A stretch of DNA of 64,000 nucleotides from Halichondria panicea. Lineage: Eukaryota; Porifera; Demospongiae; Suberitida; Halichondriidae. Both the position numbers and the translations under genes were made by a program. This document shows, piece after piece, positions 1 through 11,787 of this stretch; positions within the stretch are counted from its first letter, which is position 1, and the number at the start of each line of letters is the position of its first letter. The DNA lies in NCBI RefSeq assembly GCF_963675165.1, contig NC_087389.1:1584001-1648000 (forward strand), in the 5' to 3' direction. A model generated the notes under the pieces. It was not told the DNA's origin, searched no databases, and saw only the letters and a list, made by a program, of their open reading frames with translations.

Positions 1-516
1 ATTTGGTGTACACAACTGTACTAGTTGCCAAGCATGTGGGCTGTTACACATACGTCATGTGACTATGTGGACATGCATGTTTGTGGTCGGTGTTCTATTT
101 GACCAATTAACACTAAGCCACACACTCTGTTATGTGGTCATTGCATACCCTCAGGTGCACCTCTACTATAGAGCAGTGTATTGTTATCAGATTGCCTTAC
201 TACTCTTATTTGGCAATTATACAGTTTGCTATCAAGCAATAACAATATTAGACAATCATATCTGCGGCCAGAGAGCTGACCAATGGGATTGCAGCATAGG
301 AACAATGGGAAATCATTCAATAGACACGGCACACGTGATTTAACTACATTCATTCGGCAATAGCAAACCACAAGATAAGAAATAGAGAGGTGGTTCTCTC
401 TAAGTTAGGAAAACACTCTAAGCTTAGGAATTAACCTTGATTGGTGGTATATGTGTAGACTAGAGGTTTTGGTGTTCTAAGCTACAAGACAAAGCTACTC
501 CTGAGTTAGTCAAAAC
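1..516. other. No gene recognised upstream of the first gene
   Basis: I see no exon with matching splice sites here. The sequence is AT-rich and the open frames are short and overlap on both strands. An in-frame stop at 502-504 lies just before the first ATG of the next gene, so this stretch is probably its promoter and 5' leader. Confidence 0.5.
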
Positions 517-1391
517 ATGTCAGGCAAAGACAAGGTAAGTGATCACACAGTTTACACAGGAACACACAAACCACTTGAGATATTACATACATGTACAAAC
601 CACATACCCTGAGGCTACACAACCAGTACAGTAATTACAGCCAAAACAAGGGAGTAATAATTATACATTATTTGTTCTCGTCCCCCTCTTTTATAGAGGC
701 TTGATCCGGGGACGGACTGGGACAGCGAGGAGGAATGGGAGGAGAGAGAGAGACTGGTGGTCGCCAACACACACACACAGCACTGGAACAACGACAAAGC
801 CGAGCAGACTGCTACATCGCCAGGGTTTGTGGCGTTTGTGAGGAACGATGTGGGCTGTGGGGGGTGGAGGAAGGGTGGAGCACTCATGGACCCCACACAG
901 AGCAAAAAGGCATCTGCACAACCAGAAACAGTGAGTACCGAATCGGGTTAATTTCATATGGTGGAAATGTTGGTATTTTTCGTATTGTAGAGGATTATCC
1001 TGAAATCAAAATTGCAAAATTACAATAGGTTTTACGTCACCATTCTGAGCTGTACGAACATTTAGAATACAAAATAGGTAGTGCATACGAAAATGTGCAC
1101 TAACGAAAATTACGTATAATTACACTAAGATTGAGTTATTTTTTACTGTCTACACTATAGAGGCCTTGTATCAGCTGCGACCAGCCCACGACAGTATGGC
1201 ACTCAGCGGAGAGGTTTACCTGTGATGCAGACAATGCTGGCGACCCACAGGAGTTGAGAGCTCACAACCAGCTGTGTACGGCATGTGCCACGGACGAAGA
1301 GAAGTGCTCAGAATGCCCATACCATCCCGACTCTTTCTACAAGAATGATGTGGACGAGAACAGAGTACCAGAAGTTGTCTGGAGAGCCTGA
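517..1391 (+). CDS. Small Cys-rich (putative zinc-binding) protein, unknown function
   Basis: Three coding exons join in phase 0: 517-534 (only MSGKDK), 697-930 and 1161-1391, giving 160 aa. The start is supported by an in-frame stop 15 bases upstream, and donors GTAAGT and GTGAGT are consensus. The N-terminal half is acidic then polar (DWDSEEEWEERE near residues 11-22). The C-terminal half holds two CxxC pairs plus further cysteines: CISC near 87-90, C near 103, CTAC near 121-124, and C and C near 130 and 133. This spacing would suit a zinc ribbon, but that is inference. I do not recognise the family. No signal peptide or membrane segment is visible. The splice sites and uninterrupted frame over about 480 coding bases argue that it is real. 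Confidence 0.65.
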
Positions 1392-1791
1392 GGGGACACT
1401 TAGTGACACTGACCCTGTATGTGAGAACTGCATATATACTTAGTGTGCAATAATAATTCAGTATTGCCTGTACCAAGAGTATTATTCTTGCCTGTACCTA
1501 ATGTTCATTTAATTAGCTTTCTTGCGAGTTTGATCAATTATTATTAGAGGCTACAGTTTTTCTGAATTTGGGGTGTAACTGCGGACTGTGCAACTATAGA
1601 CATTTATCTCTTAGGAAACAGTTTTTTGGACCATCCAATTTGTCTGTCACATTTCATGTAGTGTGGTCAGATTTGTCTGTAGTGGGAAATTCCCAAATGT
1701 TTACACAAGTAAATACCTCAATAATCCACAAACAGTCAACTAGTATAGTGTCTAGCTAGCTAGCTATAATAGCCAGCCAGCCAGCAAGAGA
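1392..1791. other. Intergenic spacer / promoter of the LRRC8-like gene
   Basis: No coding exon is visible. Just before the next ATG (about 1752-1785) are short tandem tracts of TAGC and CAGC. They may lie in the 5' leader. Confidence 0.4.
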
Positions 1792-4693
1792 ATGAGTTTC
1801 TTACAGGATTCCATTGGCAGTAACAAAGCAGAGGAGCTGGATGACTCTAACAAAGAAGATGGGATCAAGCCCAGAGAGTTTTTCTGGGACAACATTGTTC
1901 TGTTTGTGGTCTCTTCAATCATTGGACTTGCAGCCATTGATGTTGTCACTGAGTTTATTCGAGGGGGTGATGTCTCTTGCTTCTCTCCACAAGGTGTGGA
2001 GTTGAGTGAAGCACAAGGGGCCTACATCAACAGCTTCTGTGCCGGGTCCCTACCCTCGGGAGCCTATATTCCTGCCTTTATGGTTATTCATGCCGTACTC
2101 ATCACCCTGCCACACTATCTCTGGCTCAATCACTATGGCGGAAATTTCGATTTCTTCTTCCAATTGGCCTCGTCTCTGAAACGACTCCGCGAGAAAGGAG
2201 AGCATGTCCACGAGAATTTAGTGATTGTGAATCAACTCGAAACCACGTTCAGTACTTACGGACGCAACGCCATATTCACATTCTATGTTTTAAAACTAAT
2301 AGCCCAGTTGTTTTTCTCTTTGATTGGTATTGGTTTTGTTATCGGTTTTTTCTTTCAAAGCTTCGATTCGAACTTCATGTGCCCTAGAGACTTTGACAAT
2401 TCTACTGAGGACCAATTTTGGCCATTAGAGACAGATGTTGTGTGTGTGTTTGAGGCATTGGGACTGTTGCAGACGCTCTGGTGGGCCGAGATAGCACTCC
2501 TTGCTTTTGTAGTGTTAGGTTTATTCTGGGCTCTCATCTGGTGTCTAAGTACCCACTCAAGTGAACTGGGAGCCAAGGCAGTTGCTCAATTCTCATTCCA
2601 ATCCGGCCTAGCCCCCACCTTCTATGTCCCCTCTGTCCCAGCACCTCGCTGGCTGCGTCGATGCTTCACCTCACTACCATGGGTATCTGGTTCAGGTCCC
2701 AGGATACGGTCAGACCTCGACTTCCTCCTCTTGAAGCTGTATCGAACAGACAATGGCCTCGGACATGTCTTCAGAGAGGTGCAGATTGAGAAAGAGATTA
2801 AAACACTGGCTGATGATGACCAGAGGAGACTGCACCTTCATTCATCCAAGCAGGGGAATCTCAAGGCTGACAATGGTATTATATTACACAGTTTGTGAGA
2901 ATTGTATTATATTCCCCCCTCAGCTTATGAGCGTAAGAAGGACTTGAGGGACAGGCAGCAAGATGAGCAAGACCTCAAGTGGAAGTTCTCCAAGGTGGCT
3001 ATGAAGAAGGGTGTGTATAGAGACTTCAAAACGTTACCCAGCACCCAGCAACTGGTAAGTTGACCTCAACTGTACAACACATTGTGGCTGGAATGTATTT
3101 AGTCTACACCACAAGTGCGTGCATAGTTGGAGTGGGTATGTTGTTTGTCATGGAAACCATGCAATTAATTTTGGCATTTCACACAGGTACTGACTGACAC
3201 TATGAGGGGAGCAGTTATTGGTTTTGGACAGAGAGCTCCTCACAGTAAGAATGCTGTCTCTATTTCGTTTGGTGACACTGGTTATGCTCCAGCCTTGGGC
3301 AGAGTTTTTGGTAGAGTAAGTTATGAAAATGTTCTCACAACAACTTCTTACACAATAAATCCTTTCAGGTAGCCTCGCTGAACTTTAGCCCTGACTTCAA
3401 TCCAGAGAGTGAGGATGAGGTGGTGAATGTGACGCAGTATAGGACCTCCATGGTGTCCCTACTCTTCCCAGAGAATATCCTCTCCAGCCCAACCAGCGAC
3501 TTCAATATGGTGAGGTTTATTGTCACCTAAAAACACCACACTCAGTGAGGCGTTCAACCATCTACGTACTGTAGTTTGTGGACAAGTTGCGGACCATCTG
3601 GGTACCACCTGGCACCAACCCTAACTTCAGTAGCACCAGCTTTATCGTTGTGGGACCCATTCCAAAAGAAAAGGATTTCAGCATCACTACTGGTGAGTGC
3701 ATGTGCATTCTAATTGTATTAAAGTTATTCGTCGTTTGAAAGAAACTTTTTTCAATCGAAACTTTTTTTTATCAGTTGATCTCCTCTTTGAACACATCTA
3801 CGGATGTCTGGAACAAGACGCTGTGCTGTTGACTGTCCACCCTCTGGAGATTGCTGGCAAGAATGTGAGGGACAGCTTCCTCAGCTACGAGCCTAACAAG
3901 CCTCAGTGAGTAACCACCTTTAGTCTCAATCCCTACCCCCAACATAATAATATTATTATAGTGATGTGATTGACTACCGTATAGCGCAACATTTTCGAGG
4001 GCTTAATTTTTGCTGTTTTCGTGGGTCAGCAACGCTACACGAAGAATTATCTATAATGTGCGTGCAAAGATTAAACGCATGGCCTGGGATTGCTTGCAGT
4101 AAGCAGTCTCAACCCACGAAATTTAGGCCATTCCACGAATAAGTGCCTCGAAAATGTTGCGCTATACGGTATATACCACTCATGCATTACCCCCCCCCCC
4201 CCCCCCCCCCAGTGGCTTACACTTACAGAGCAGCTTGTACAAGTTAATAGTCCTTATATTCCATTTAAAATAGGCTGTACAAGTAGCTTAGACAATAATG
4301 TCTTTAACAATGTTTTATTGCTAACCCCTAACCTGCAGCTTTGTACCTTTGAAGCAAGCTCCACCTATGGTTACTAGTGAGGAGACTGAGTGGCCTGCTA
4401 GAAAGAGTACCCTGGAGGCAACAACGGAAACATCCTTTGCCAGTGGAGCCACACCCTCTATTAGTGTAGCCACACCCACCAGTGGTCAAGTAGCCGTGCA
4501 GGTTCTTCAACCACAACAGTCTGACAAATATGCAAAATTGTCAAGGTGAGTTTTTTTACAATGACATACGCCTACATACGCACTTGTGCAGCCCCCAACC
4601 AAACGTAGCACACACACTTACCATGCACACACACACAGTACACACACTTACTATACAAACACGCGCACACGCACACACACACACACACACGCA

Positions 4694-4734
<41 letters not shown>

Positions 4735-4991
4735 ACAGCCTCCCTCCCCCCCATATGGATGACCATCCTTATGAGTTCCCAGTTACTGTGTGGTCCGGTG
4801 GAACAGAGGTCAGAGTGCAGTTCTCTACCTATCGCTACACCAATAATCCTTCAGTGAGACGACCCAAAAAGTTTGAGCCGCCCCCAAAGGAAGAGCCCAC
4901 ACCTCTTAAGACCATGCCCACATTGGAGGCTAAAAGTGACGAGAAGAAAGATGTCGTACCTAAAGAGAAGAATGTGAACTTGCAAGCTTAA
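1792..4991 (+). CDS. LRRC8/pannexin-like channel subunit lacking leucine-rich repeats
   Basis: Eight exons (1792-2875, 2924-3054, 3187-3315, 3369-3509, 3575-3692, 3776-3905, 4339-4545, 4739-4991) keep phase and give 730 aa. Residues 1-340 look like the pore domain of LRRC8 volume-regulated anion channels: TM1 about 34-53, first extracellular loop with C63 and C83, TM2 about 93-112, TM3 about 162-187, second loop with C197 and C218, TM4 about 222-251. After TM4 comes a segment (RSDLDFLLLKLY) that resembles the LRRC8 stretch NDFAFMLHLIDQ leading into the LRRs. No LRR follows. Instead there is a basic linker and a roughly 200-residue domain I do not recognise, then a Ser/Thr/Pro-rich and Lys-rich tail. 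The last intron ends in a long CA repeat used as the splice acceptor. Expected at the plasma membrane as an oligomeric channel; the ion or solute is unknown. Confidence 0.75.
3975..4171. mobile_element. MITE, 'CCGTATAGC' family, in LRRC8-like intron 6
   Basis: Long terminal inverted repeats (left CCGTATAGCGCAACATTTTC, right its complement) bound a 197-bp non-coding element. TA on both sides fits a Tc1/mariner-type TA target duplication. Related copies lie at 30471-30715, 33332-33876 and 51705-51888. Confidence 0.8.
4191..4210. repeat. Poly-C tract
   Basis: About 20 consecutive C in intron 6 of the LRRC8-like gene. Length may be unreliable in sequencing. Confidence 0.8.
4637..4738. repeat. 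(CA)n microsatellite serving as splice acceptor
   Basis: An impure CA/CG-CA tract runs to the CAG at 4736-4738, directly followed by exon 8 of the LRRC8-like gene. There is no ordinary polypyrimidine tract. Confidence 0.8.
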
Positions 4992-5551
4992 GTTTAGATC
5001 TAATACTAACTTTCGTAGCCATTAATCATTAACTAAACATTATCTTTGTAGGTTTAGCTCACAGGCCTACCATCTAGAGGTAACAATCTTCCTGACAACC
5101 ATAGAGACTGTACATATAAACTCTTCCTCAGCTTTCAGAAAATCAAAAACAGATTATAGCCAAGGTCAAAAGATGACAAATTCTGAAATTGGATCAAAGT
5201 CATGGCTAACGTTACTGCAACTACCCCCTCATAATTATATACATGCATGTAGATATTTAATCAATGGCCTGGTTTAGGGACTCTTTCACAGCTGCCATAA
5301 CTGTATTCAATTTAAACGATTTTCTGAGCTAACAATGAAAATACTATATCGTTGGTTTATATTTGGGAGATGAAAGATCTTGCCCATTTCGACCAAATAC
5401 CCATGGTCCAATGCCGAAAAATGACAATTCTGGCCTGAACAAAATTTAAGCGAAGTTGTAAAAATTTCAAGACAAACAATAATTATTATTGACAATAAAT
5501 AAATAACTAATTAAAAACAATAATTATAACAGTCAGAGTGTTCACATGTGC
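4992..5551. other. Convergent 3' region between the LRRC8-like gene and DRAM
   Basis: No exon seen. AT-rich. It holds the 3' UTRs of two genes that converge here. Confidence 0.5.
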
Positions 5552-6257
5552 TCATATTGTAAGGGGTGTGGTCTCATCATCCGTACTTATAATGGACGGT
5601 CGATGGATGACATCAGTGTGGTGGTCATACTTGAGTCTCACACTGCAGTCCAGCTGTATCCGAGTGAAGTCCGGGTGGAAGGTCAAGAAGAAGAAAACAA
5701 AACTCAGAGCCAGGAGCCACTCCGTCCCTGTGCTGATGACATGGAAAGCGTAGCCCTGTGTGTGTGAGAGGTATATAGGGTACAAGTGAGTGGGTGTATG
5801 AGGGAGGGTACAATGAATGAGTGGGTGTGACAATGAGTGAGTGCATGTGCTGCTTACCCCATCTCCTGCCTCCCAAAAGAAAGTTCCTGCAGCGTTGTGT
5901 TGCTTATGGTGCTCATTGATTGCGTACATACCAGTAACAATAGCTGTAAGACAAAGAACACAATCATACGTACACGTGTAAAAACAATATCTATCAAAGA
6001 CACTCGATTGCTAAATACGGCATTTTTCTAAACCTCTCCACTACAATTATACACACATGATCGACTCACTAGTAACAAGCATGAGAGTTGAGAAGCCAGC
6101 CATGAAGACTCTGGTGAGGACCATACAGGGGCCAACGTAGGGAGTCATTCGAGACCTCCACAGACGCACAGTGATAACACTTTGCAACCAGAAATAAATA
6201 ATACCAGAACCAAACGCCATGAATGCTCCGATAAAATGCATAGTATGTACATTGTCG

Positions 6258-6320
<63 letters not shown>

Positions 6321-7426
6321 CGTGTCAGAGGGGAAAGTTTGAGGACAATGACAATTACTTGACCAGTGTAAGAGAAAGCAGACTATTATAATGTGGTGTG
6401 TGTGTACTCACCTGAAAGCTGCCTACTGTGAGCAAACCCACTGCAGAAATGAGACCAGCGATTAGACTGGTCATGTTCAAACAGTGCATCTCAGGCATAC
6501 TTCGGTGGTAGTAGTGATGCAAGTGTCTGTACCGCAAGCACAACACCACCAACACTGCAGGAGGGTAAGAGTGGATAAACGTTTACATGGACATGGTAGG
6601 GAAAGTTGAACATAGCTGTGGCACTGTGGCCATAAATGTGTCCTGGTGAACTGGGCCGGCTAGCGACTAACAGACTTACTGAATATTGTACCCACACCGC
6701 AAACGAAGGTGAACACACAACTCTCAGGGACTTTCCCTCCAGTGTCACTGAATAATGAGAAGGCCCGGATTAATGCCCACACTTAGCTAACATTAATTTT
6801 GTATAACTAATAATTATAATAGCTCGGACAAACTGTACCTTATGTAAGGAAGGAATGCCGTGACATGACTCTCCTGTACAGCAATGATGTAACTGCAATA
6901 ATTTAGAGATGACCATAAATTATTCATGTATACAGTCAGCAAATGACATCAATGCACTGAACTTATAGTGATTCGTGCATGCTTGTCGAACCTCCTCGAC
7001 TCTGGTCAGTATCTAAAGGTCCTTATCACGTTGATTATAATTATGAAAGCTCACAGCGATCATAATTTATATCTCTGATATAGTGCAAAGGTAATAATTA
7101 CCTTCTGGGTTATTTGTAAGCAGCAACATTAATTTGGTGTGATTGAATCTGAAAGCTCTCATTTCAAGACACTAACTATGATATTTGTTGTGGAAATCAC
7201 ACTTGTGGAAATCACACTTGTGTTATGCATCGACAACATAAACTATATCCAGATATAATATAGGGCCAGTAAAGATCAAAGATGTCATGCACAACCTTAA
7301 CCACAGTATCTATAAATTACCAGACAAACGTACTTACGTGATCACAAATCCAATACTCATAAAGATCCCAAAGAACACTAGAATGAGCTCCAGGCCATAG
7401 TTGGAGCAGCGCTCTAAGCAAGGCAT
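5552..7426 (-). CDS. DRAM: DRAM/TMEM150 (Frag1/DRAM) family membrane protein
   Basis: Seven exons on the minus strand (7426-7338, 6892-6839, 6747-6680, 6554-6412, 6259-6070, 5943-5858, 5755-5552) give 277 aa, close to DRAM2 (about 266). Family marks: an early hydrophobic helix, LPYIRSDTG...PES (compare YISDTG..PPES of DRAMs) near residues 45-58, RYRHL after the third helix, and a GSFQ motif near 115-118 where DRAMs have xNFQ. The last exon carries EWLLALSFVFFFLTFHPDF, the closing helix of the family. DRAM proteins are multi-pass lysosomal or endomembrane proteins linked to autophagy and cell death. The acceptor of exon 5 lies at the end of a CA repeat (on this strand). DRAM1, DRAM2 and TMEM150 orthology cannot be separated by eye. 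Confidence 0.85.
6261..6319. repeat. (GT)n microsatellite next to a DRAM splice acceptor
   Basis: A pure GT run, CA on the coding strand, ends in the CAG used as acceptor of DRAM exon 5. Confidence 0.85.
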
Positions 7427-7863
7427 GGTGAAGCAGCTACGCAATTCCTTCTAATTAATTACCTCAAAGGTTCCTTATAAAGTAAGAAAAACCACACCAA
7501 AGTAGAAATGGGTGGAGATTGCAAGCGGCTCAAAGTACGTCATGTGGTTAATAATTTGTTAAAATGGCGACCTTTCCCCAAGACCACCTACCAATAATTA
7601 TGGGGGGTTCTAATTGATAAGGGACAGATTTACTTCACACGAAAAATAATGAAGAAATGTGTACAAATAATGAAGTACTAGATCTAGTTAACTAGTTTGA
7701 CAAAAAAACAAATGAAGTATAGAAAAAATAAAGGAGCTAGTTTGACAAACAAATGAAGTAGTAAATATGAAACTTCTAAGTATATTAAGTAAGTCAGTTT
7801 CAACGTGTATGCCAATTTGCGAGGGTTTGGCCTAATGTAAAATGTATGCAAAATGTGAAGCTC
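7427..7863. other. Spacer between DRAM and CPT1 copy A
   Basis: No exon seen. It must hold the DRAM promoter and the 3' UTR of CPT1 copy A, which lies upstream on the same strand. There are short local duplications of GACAAACAAATGAAGTA type at about 7698-7760. Confidence 0.4.
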
Positions 7864-8195
7864 CTATTGGAGCTCCTCTGAGTAGAGAGCTTTCATATCT
7901 TCGAATGCTTTTAGGAGAGCATCTCCAAACTTCCTCGAGTCTGTTTCAGGACAATTCCTCTTGGTGTGTATACTGAAGTTGACTGTAGAAAAACACCAAG
8001 ATATGATAGCATGTACAAAATGGAGTAAAAATTAATTCTTACTGTCATCTTCGCCGACAATGATGTACGAGATTCCATACCCGTCCTCAGTCACGGTACC
8101 AAACCCACCCATGCACGAGGAGACATTTATGTCCCACAGAGGAGTGGACTTGACTGGCGTTTGGGAGGTGGAGAGGGTGAAGGAGAGATTGAAGG

Positions 8196-8234
<39 letters not shown>

Positions 8235-11200
8235 GTGTGTGTGCGTGCGTGCATGCGTGTGTGTGTGTGTGTGTGAGTTGTTTAGGTGTGGTGACACAGT
8301 TGAAGGATAGTCTTACCTTGTCAGTGAAGAGTTTGGGCATTGGGTCGAGCTTCAAGCCCTTGGCAACAACGTAGAGCCCAAACAGATGTCTGTCCACTCC
8401 CAGTCCCCTCATGGCCTCCATCTTGTAGCCACTCTGGACTCTGCATTGGGGACAAAAGATTGTTACAGACGTAAATATGAACTTTAACAAGTGTGGAGGC
8501 CAGTGTATGTGTAGCTAGGAAACAACCTACTCAATGGCCTTTTTCAGCATCTTCTTGACGTTGTCCCTGGACACAGTGGGGTCATCAAAGGACTTGACAA
8601 ACGCGACAGAATCATCAGACACTGGACGAATGGTCTCAGTCCTGCCCTCATAGTACAGCCTGGTAGTGGCAGACTCATACGTGAGCACAAACTTCTGGTG
8701 CAGTCGGTAGTAGGTCAATTGAATAGCCATCTGCATAAAGAGAGAGACATCAAGTATATATTAGCTTACATAATTACACAGACAGTATGTTTCTCACCTG
8801 AAACCACCCATCAGGACTGAGCCTACATTTCTTAGGAATCCTTTTTCCATAGCTAGGTGTGACTGAGAGCAGATCAGAGTCCGCAATCATCACCTCAAGG
8901 TTCTCTCGTGCTTCCTTCAGATCACCTTCAAAACCATCCAACTCCCACTCAAGCCTGCATTAATACATAGCATCTCATACAAAAACTGTACGTAGAGCAA
9001 AGGCAAAAAAATTAAGATAATTAATAATGTGCACTGCAGTGTATGCTCTCTTTTGCTTACTTTGTTGGAGGCATGAGCTGAACATCTTTGTCTTCATCAG
9101 GGAGGTCCACTACATGTCCTTGTTCATCGTATACTTGTCTCTCGGATGTGAGAGTATACTCCCAGAGCTGCGAACAAATGGTAGCATCCAAAGGTGTGTG
9201 CTCTACATTGGCCCCTGTAGTCCCATTAGGGGTGACTATCACTTGTACACTCTTGTCAAACCATCGATTGTTCACATCACCATGGAAAAGCATCTGAGAT
9301 ACAGCTGTCAAATCCTACACATGAGAAAACAAAATAGTCTTTAAAGCACAGCATAAACTTTCAGTACATTCACTCTCTTGCTAATACGATAAACAATAAT
9401 ATTATAGTTTCATTATGACAGAAAATACAGTACTTGTTTCATTAAACGCCCGGATGTTTTCTTCTAACGACGTCTGTATATAGATCTAGAAAGGGCGTTT
9501 AAACTGAGATGGGCGATTATTCGAAACTGAACATCCTTTCTCGACCCCTTTGCGTCGGTATATCTCTCTCTGTATATCTATTATGCTGTATATCTATTCA
9601 TGTGTATCTATGTTGTACAGTATGACTATCTATGCATATGATAGCTGCCATGCTTCCCACTGGTTCCACGCAGAGGAGGTTCGACAGGGTCAAAAGGTCA
9701 TTAATGAATCAATCACGTGTTCCACCCCTGAGGTACATCAGTAGGAAGCAAGAAATTCTATGAACTCTGACCAAGACAGAGCTTTTACCGGGCCCTGGGC
9801 GTTTAATTAAATACGGTAATACAATTCCAAGTACTTACTGAACTTTCTACTGGGTTTGACTGCAGGACAAGCATTCCTGTTGAAGAGTCAATGAGTTTGA
9901 GTATCTTGCTGTTGACTGGATTCTTCTCTAGTCTGTTGCGTACCTCCGCCCATTTTGCCCGAGGGAGAGCAGTGAATGCAGCCACACACGACTGGTCCTC
10001 TTCATCTGTGCACAGTGTGGGGGGGAAACTAGTGTTAGTAGTGTGGTTATGTGCTGAGGTACAGAGTTACCTCCAGCAAGTTCAATCACTTTCTCTAGCT
10101 GCTTCTTGATTTGCTTGGGAGATATAAGTTTCCCATTCTTGAGATTGAACAATTCTATTGCAAAGAACTTTCCTTTTCTGTGTAGACATAGTACAACACC
10201 CTATTAACACTTGGTACCACAATATTTAATGCACAGATCAAGACTTACCTAATAACGACGCCATGGGTGGGGTTTTGATCACCATACCAGACGATTTTGT
10301 CCCTCTCCACACCAGGAATTCTAGTAGTGCAATGAAGATGCTTGAAGTTGGCAGAGCACATTGGAACCACATTGTTGGCTATAGCATTCTTAGCAGTGTG
10401 TTGAGCCACTTCAGACTGATACCTGAATCAAACATAAGGTGTTGTAAGCATGCATGCATATAAAAAAAAAGACATGGCTCTGTATAGAAAGTAACACTTA
10501 CTTCATGCAAAAGTAGAGCATGCCGGCAGCTCGATCTACTCCATGAGATGTTGGATTCTTGTAGTTGGCCAGTGCGAAATAGTTGGAGTTAACTGCAACA
10601 TACACATGTACGTGTGAGTGTGCGTAATGTGCGAGCTAAAGCATCACAAACTCAGCTTACAGGAAATGGGTGACCTTTGCCGAAGGTATATGAAATTAGC
10701 CCACCATTCCTTGATCCAATTGCGATTGGTCCAAGACCTAAAAGTTTCAGCAACAACAAAAGAGTATTAAATTTTGACCTTAATTAAGACATGCCAATCA
10801 GCAATAATTGGTGACCACTTAGCAAGGAATTTAGCACCGTCACCTTAGCTTTAGCAGCAGTTGCAGTTTCCAACCCTGATCCAGGGGAAATGCTTTCACA
10901 GCCTGAGAGTAAAGAAAGAAATAATAATAATAAGGGGATTGTGATTATCTTTTTTTTTATACGTACTGCTTTCGTGGCTTCATATTCTTCAGAGGTGAGC
11001 AGTGGTCTCACAGAGTTCAGGTACCTGAGATATGGTAAATAAGCATGCAAAGGTCACCTTTAAGCACCCTAGTTGACCTTTAGGTGTATTCATGCATTGA
11101 ATTAACACTGTAAACAGGTACTGGGGTAGGGGTGTAACCAGGAGTGCTAATTATAGCTACGAATATCATACATACTTTTTGAGAGTAGCCTTGAGCGGAG

Positions 11201-11787
11201 GGACAGGCAGTGAGGGAAGGTAGTCTTGGTAGTTACCTAGTCCTTTGTTCTTGGAACCCACGAGTGCAAGCATCAGCATGTACCACACCTACGAGAAATT
11301 ATAATGGATAATACGTATGTACGTAAAACAATACACTTTCAGCAAAACACTTAGTGAAAAAATACAATCAACACAATAGATCGACTAGATCTCTATCTAG
11401 CATCAATCGCAATACACACTCTGTTTCGGCTAGGGGCAGTACCTTGTTCACTGGATTTTTGGGAGTCAGAAACCATCCATTACAAGCAAGTAAAAACCTA
11501 ATCACCATCACTTTCATCACCACCGCAAAAAACAGAAGTAAGATGCCACCAATCGCACCAAACAGCACAGATAGAAATGTCTTGAGAGCTTGCAGTGAAT
11601 GCACAACATAGCCCATGTCTTGGAGTACTTTATCCAGCGGCAGGTCAAAACGCTGTTCCAAGTGCGGATAGAGAGCATAGTTCAAAGCAGCCCCCATCCC
11701 TCCAGCCAACATGAGTGCAGCCATAGCCCATGGCTCGATGAAATTAGGAATGTTATTAGCTACTCTTGACGTCTGTTGTGATGCCAT
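7864..11787 (-). CDS. CPT1: Carnitine O-palmitoyltransferase 1, copy A
   Basis: Fifteen exons on the minus strand (11787-11443, 11288-11176, 11024-10967, 10902-10844, 10737-10661, 10592-10502, 10422-10249, 10177-10071, 10005-9839, 9314-9061, 8954-8798, 8730-8531, 8440-8317, 8196-8043, 7982-7864) give 732 aa. It transfers long-chain acyl groups from CoA to carnitine at the mitochondrial outer membrane, the entry step of fatty acid oxidation. Seen: two membrane helices (about 17-41 and 73-100), LPSLPVPPLKATL then VRPLL, NSNYFAL, the catalytic HxxxD (H436, D440, in EHTPLDAT), TYESATTRLYYEGRTE, GVDRHLFGLY, STSQTP and GGFG. The membrane hairpin shows it is CPT1, not CPT2. TM1 begins about 17 residues from the start, so most of the vertebrate N-terminal regulatory segment is absent. 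Confidence 0.93.
8198..8274. repeat. (GT)n microsatellite in CPT1-A intron 13
   Basis: About 77 bp of GT with a few GC interruptions, adjoining the acceptor of exon 14. The same intron in copy B has only a short run, so the repeat expanded or shrank after duplication. Confidence 0.85.
9430..9816. mobile_element. Possible inverted-repeat element in CPT1-A intron 9
   Basis: ATTAAACGCCC near the left end and its complement GGGCGTTTAAT near the right end face each other about 370 bp apart. The inner sequence has no coding capacity. Ends and target duplication are unclear. Confidence 0.45.

Noticed and set aside
735-1028. Alternative 97-aa frame overlapping the Cys-rich gene
   Set aside because: It runs through the exon 2 donor and has no partner exons; the spliced frame gives a coherent protein.
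1792-2875. Innexin or CALHM assignment for the four-pass protein
   Set aside because: The segments around TM1, TM2 and after TM4 follow LRRC8 more closely, and no innexin YYQWV-like motif is present.
4530-4760. Long open frame rich in His-Thr upstream of the last LRRC8-like exon
   Set aside because: It is a read-through of a CA microsatellite. The true exon begins at 4739 and the start at 4530 is an artefact.
8032-8490. Apparent single 152-aa frame across CPT1-A exons 13 and 14 and their intron
   Set aside because: The intron (CA repeat) happens to stay open. Alignment with CPT1 and with copy B shows two exons.
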